The notes beneath the pieces were generated by a model that searched no databases, had not been told where the DNA came from, and was given only the letters and a program-made list of their open reading frames with translations. DNA of 64,000 nt from Candidatus Melainabacteria bacterium (lineage in GTDB: Bacteria; Cyanobacteriota; Vampirovibrionia; Obscuribacterales; Obscuribacteraceae): NCBI GenBank assembly GCA_003963305.1, contig RXJR01000013.1:20892-84891 (forward strand). The letters run 5' to 3'. Positions 62,197 to 64,000 of the stretch are shown here, in pieces; positions within the stretch are counted from its first letter, which is position 1; every line of letters begins with the position of its first letter. Both the position numbers and the translations under genes were made by a program.

Positions 62197-63732
62197 ATGA
62201 AAAATGCTCGTCTGATGGGATCTCTATTGCTTCTAGGCACAGCACTCACCAGCGCATCAATGGCACGTGCTGCAGGCCCGGTTCCGGTGACAACTAAAGC
62301 CGCAACTACCTCAACCTCAACCGCCACGCCACCCAAGACTATCGAATTGAATCTGGATCGTGCTATTCCAATTCCAGTGTCGCCTTCAAAGTTCGCCCTT
62401 AAAGCGACAATTTTCAAGACTGCAGACAACAAAGAAGGGTGGGCACTAAACATCCCGGGAGGCGCGCCAATTGCCACTCCAGCCTACTGGAACAACATGC
62501 TGTTTGTCGGCGGCGGTTATGGTTCGCATGAGTTCTACGCCTTAGACGCACAAACAGGCGCTGTGATCTGGAAATACACGACCAGCGATGACGGTCCCAC
62601 AGCGGCCGTTGTTGAAGACGGGCTCTGCGCCTTCAACACCGAAAGTTGCACTGTCTTTGTGTTGAACGCAAAAACCGGCAAGCTGGTCTGGCAAGAGTGG
62701 CTCGGCGACCCATTGATGAGCCAGCCGGCTATTTACAAAGGCAAACTCTATATCGCCTATCCAGCCGGGCAAGCCAACTTTCAGCATCACCCGCACGTGG
62801 GTAACTGGCAGGCGAACAAAGCGCAAAAGAACGAGTCCATCGATCCCAAATATAGTCACCGCCTTCTCTGTGCTGATCTGAAAACAGGAAAACATATCTG
62901 GACTCATCCAATTACAGCCGACGCCATTTCAGCGCCCGTTATCAGTGATGGGCAGGTGCTCCTCACCTGCCAGGACGGCACTTCGTTTTGCATTGACGCC
63001 GAGACTGGAAAAGAGGTCTGGCATAAAGCCAACTCTGGAACGAGCGCACCGCTTGCCACCAAACAAGGAGTAGTATTCACTGAGCGGCAGGATCGCAACC
63101 AAAATGCATTTGAAGGACTGCAAGTCTACGGTAAAGAAGGACTCCGCATCAAAGACATGGCACCAGCTGCCCAGGCAGCGCCATACCTGCACAAAAGCAG
63201 TGAGATGAATGGACTGGCAAAAGCCAAAATGCAATCACTCGATTCCTCAGTAGGATTTGCGGCACCACCGCCTGCTGCCGGTTTGGGCAAAGCAGTGGGT
63301 TTGCCGATCAACAATGTGATCGGTGGCTGGGCCTATCAAGGTTCGCGAGTTGCAACCAAGGGTGATGCCTTCTTCTACAATCGAGGCACGCAACTGCAAT
63401 CGAGCCGTAGGAGCGAACGCGCCTGGACTGCCAATTTCTCGGGCAAAGGAGTCGTTCCTCAGTCGCAACTTTTCTCACCGCCTGCAGTTGGCAAGGATAA
63501 TCTCTATCTGACCAGTTCGAACGGTCATATCATCGCCGTAGATCAAAAAAGCGGTCAACTTAAGTTCGACTATTCAACGCACAATCCAATTACTTTCCAG
63601 CCGGCCCTGGCAGACGGAAATATCTACTGGGGAACATCGGACGGTGTCATCATGTGCCTGAAAACCGGCGAAAAAGATGCGACCGACTGGACAGCCTGGG
63701 GTGGGAACGCACAGCACAACAAAGAGGAGTAA
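62197..63732 (+). CDS. Exported PQQ-like beta-propeller repeat protein
   Basis: 511 aa from ATG 62197, chosen because GGAGGG lies three bases upstream and the signal peptide begins here ('MKNARLMGSLLLLGTALTSASMARAAG'). Propeller blades recur: 'FYALDAQTGAVIWKYTTSDDGPTAAVVEDGLCAF', 'VFVLNAKTGKLVWQEWLGDPLMSQPAIYKGKLYIAYPA', 'LLCADLKTGKHIWTHPITADAISAPVISDGQVLLTC', 'SFCIDAETGKEVWHKANSG', 'IIAVDQKSGQLKFDYSTHNPITFQPALADGNIYWG'. This is the WxxxxG...A-D-x-x-T-G-K-x-x-W pattern of PQQ-binding-like or BamB-like propellers. No c-type heme motif, so probably a scaffold rather than a quinoprotein dehydrogenase. It lies periplasmic, next to a sensor kinase whose ectodomain faces the same compartment. Confidence 0.85.
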   Translation: MKNARLMGSLLLLGTALTSASMARAAGPVPVTTKAATTSTSTATPPKTIELNLDRAIPIPVSPSKFALKATIFKTADNKEGWALNIPGGAPIATPAYWNNMLFVGGGYGSHEFYALDAQTGAVIWKYTTSDDGPTAAVVEDGLCAFNTESCTVFVLNAKTGKLVWQEWLGDPLMSQPAIYKGKLYIAYPAGQANFQHHPHVGNWQANKAQKNESIDPKYSHRLLCADLKTGKHIWTHPITADAISAPVISDGQVLLTCQDGTSFCIDAETGKEVWHKANSGTSAPLATKQGVVFTERQDRNQNAFEGLQVYGKEGLRIKDMAPAAQAAPYLHKSSEMNGLAKAKMQSLDSSVGFAAPPPAAGLGKAVGLPINNVIGGWAYQGSRVATKGDAFFYNRGTQLQSSRRSERAWTANFSGKGVVPQSQLFSPPAVGKDNLYLTSSNGHIIAVDQKSGQLKFDYSTHNPITFQPALADGNIYWGTSDGVIMCLKTGEKDATDWTAWGGNAQHNKEE

Positions 63733-63767
63733 GATCAAAAGATTGGCACTACCGGCGGTGGCTACTA

Positions 63768-63910
63768 CGGTCATGGAACGCACGGTAATGGAACGCACGG
63801 GTCCCGCCTGCCATCGCAGTCCAGTACGGTCATGGAACGCACGCGTCCCGCGTGCCAGCACAGTCCAGCACGGTCATGGAACGCACGCGTCCCGCGTGCC
63901 AGCACAGTCC
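63768..63910. repeat. 44-bp tandem repeat with internal palindrome
   Basis: Units beginning CGGTCATGGAACGCACG start at 63768 (degenerate, with a small internal duplication), 63827 and 63871; the last two are exactly 44 bp apart and nearly identical through 63910. Each full unit contains GCACGCG-TCC-CGCGTGC, a perfect 7-bp inverted repeat. The GC content is much higher than in neighbouring DNA. It lies directly after the propeller gene and before the putative intron end. Confidence 0.85.
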
Positions 63911-63926
63911 TTCGCTATTCGGCATA

Positions 63927-64000
63927 GGGGGAGCCCTCGCGGGCTCCGCCCTGCCACACCACCGTACAAGCGGGTCCGCATACGGCGGTTCGGTAGTTTA
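63927..64000 (-). mobile_element. 3' end of a group II intron (domains V and VI), body beyond the window
   Basis: Read on the minus strand, 63991-63955 gives GAACCGCCGTATGCGG, then ACCC, then GCTTGTACGGTGGTGTG: a long hairpin with the sequence style of group II intron domain V. It is followed by a GC-rich hairpin GGAGCCC-GCGA-GGGCTCC (63947-63930) in the position of domain VI, and then CCCCTATG, so the 3' splice site would be near 63927. An intron-encoded reverse transcriptase would lie past 64000. The 3' exon starts in the 44-bp repeat region. Based on recognising the domain V pattern; no alignment was run. Confidence 0.72.

Noticed and set aside
63574..63861. 95-codon minus-strand frame across the 44-bp repeat
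   Set aside because: It covers the 3' end of the propeller gene and the repeat; the translation simply repeats the DNA unit.
63768..63910. CRISPR array
   Set aside because: The units are contiguous 44-bp tandem copies without unique spacers, and no cas gene is present.

Overview
The window looks like chromosomal DNA from a free-living, non-photosynthetic bacterium with moderate GC. My best guess is the Vampirovibrionia/Melainabacteria side of the cyanobacterial tree (Obscuribacterales-like). The hints are a receptor kinase with an N-terminal Cys ribbon and C-terminal TPRs, many small secreted TPR or low-complexity proteins, LRR and DUF4240-type modules, and lipid-synthase genes. This placement comes from gene style, not from a marker gene.

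Layout. 1-1205: the start of an HlyD/RND-type membrane fusion protein, translationally coupled to a TetR repressor that has a perfect palindromic operator. 1330-6417: unrecognised or loosely assigned genes (a large Ala-rich protein, a nucleotidyltransferase-fold protein, a secreted TPR protein, a divergent shikimate-dehydrogenase-like enzyme, a small charged protein). 6451-11683 (minus): a reductive pyrimidine-catabolism operon (aminotransferase, beta-ureidopropionase, PreT, PreA) with no dihydropyrimidinase. 12026-15081: an MBOAT O-acyltransferase with an SGNH-type partner, probably for envelope polymer acylation. 15124-15240: tRNA-Lys and a terminator. 15289-22556: a beta-propeller-like protein, an LRR-DUF4240 protein, an AlkA-type DNA glycosylase, two secreted proteins and a proline dehydrogenase.

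22631-41538 is the most distinctive region. A GH3-family adenylating enzyme is divergent from a GT2 glycosyltransferase. These are followed by two giant overlapping genes for a type I PKS/PUFA-synthase-like machine. Protein 1 is ER-like, ER, KS, AT, ACP, KR, DH (2992 aa). Protein 2 is KS, AT, DH, phosphopantetheinyl transferase (1685 aa). A B12-binding radical SAM gene lies downstream, after a 22-bp-periodic repeat. Together they could make and tailor an unusual long-chain lipid or glycolipid.

41748-43317 holds two small paralogous proteins, a strong terminator hairpin and a secreted Asn-rich protein. 43498-49975 is lipoyl synthase divergent from a complete pyruvate dehydrogenase operon (E1 alpha, E1 beta, E2, E3). 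50126-57614 is a three-gene operon of large coiled-coil proteins, the last with a novel N-terminal domain and about 840 disordered residues. It is followed by a possible ADP-ribosyltransferase-fold protein, a secreted Ala-rich protein, a Ser/Thr receptor kinase (minus) and a PQQ-like beta-propeller protein. The last 235 bases hold a 44-bp palindromic tandem repeat and, on the minus strand, what looks like the 3' end (domains V and VI) of a group II intron whose body lies beyond the window.
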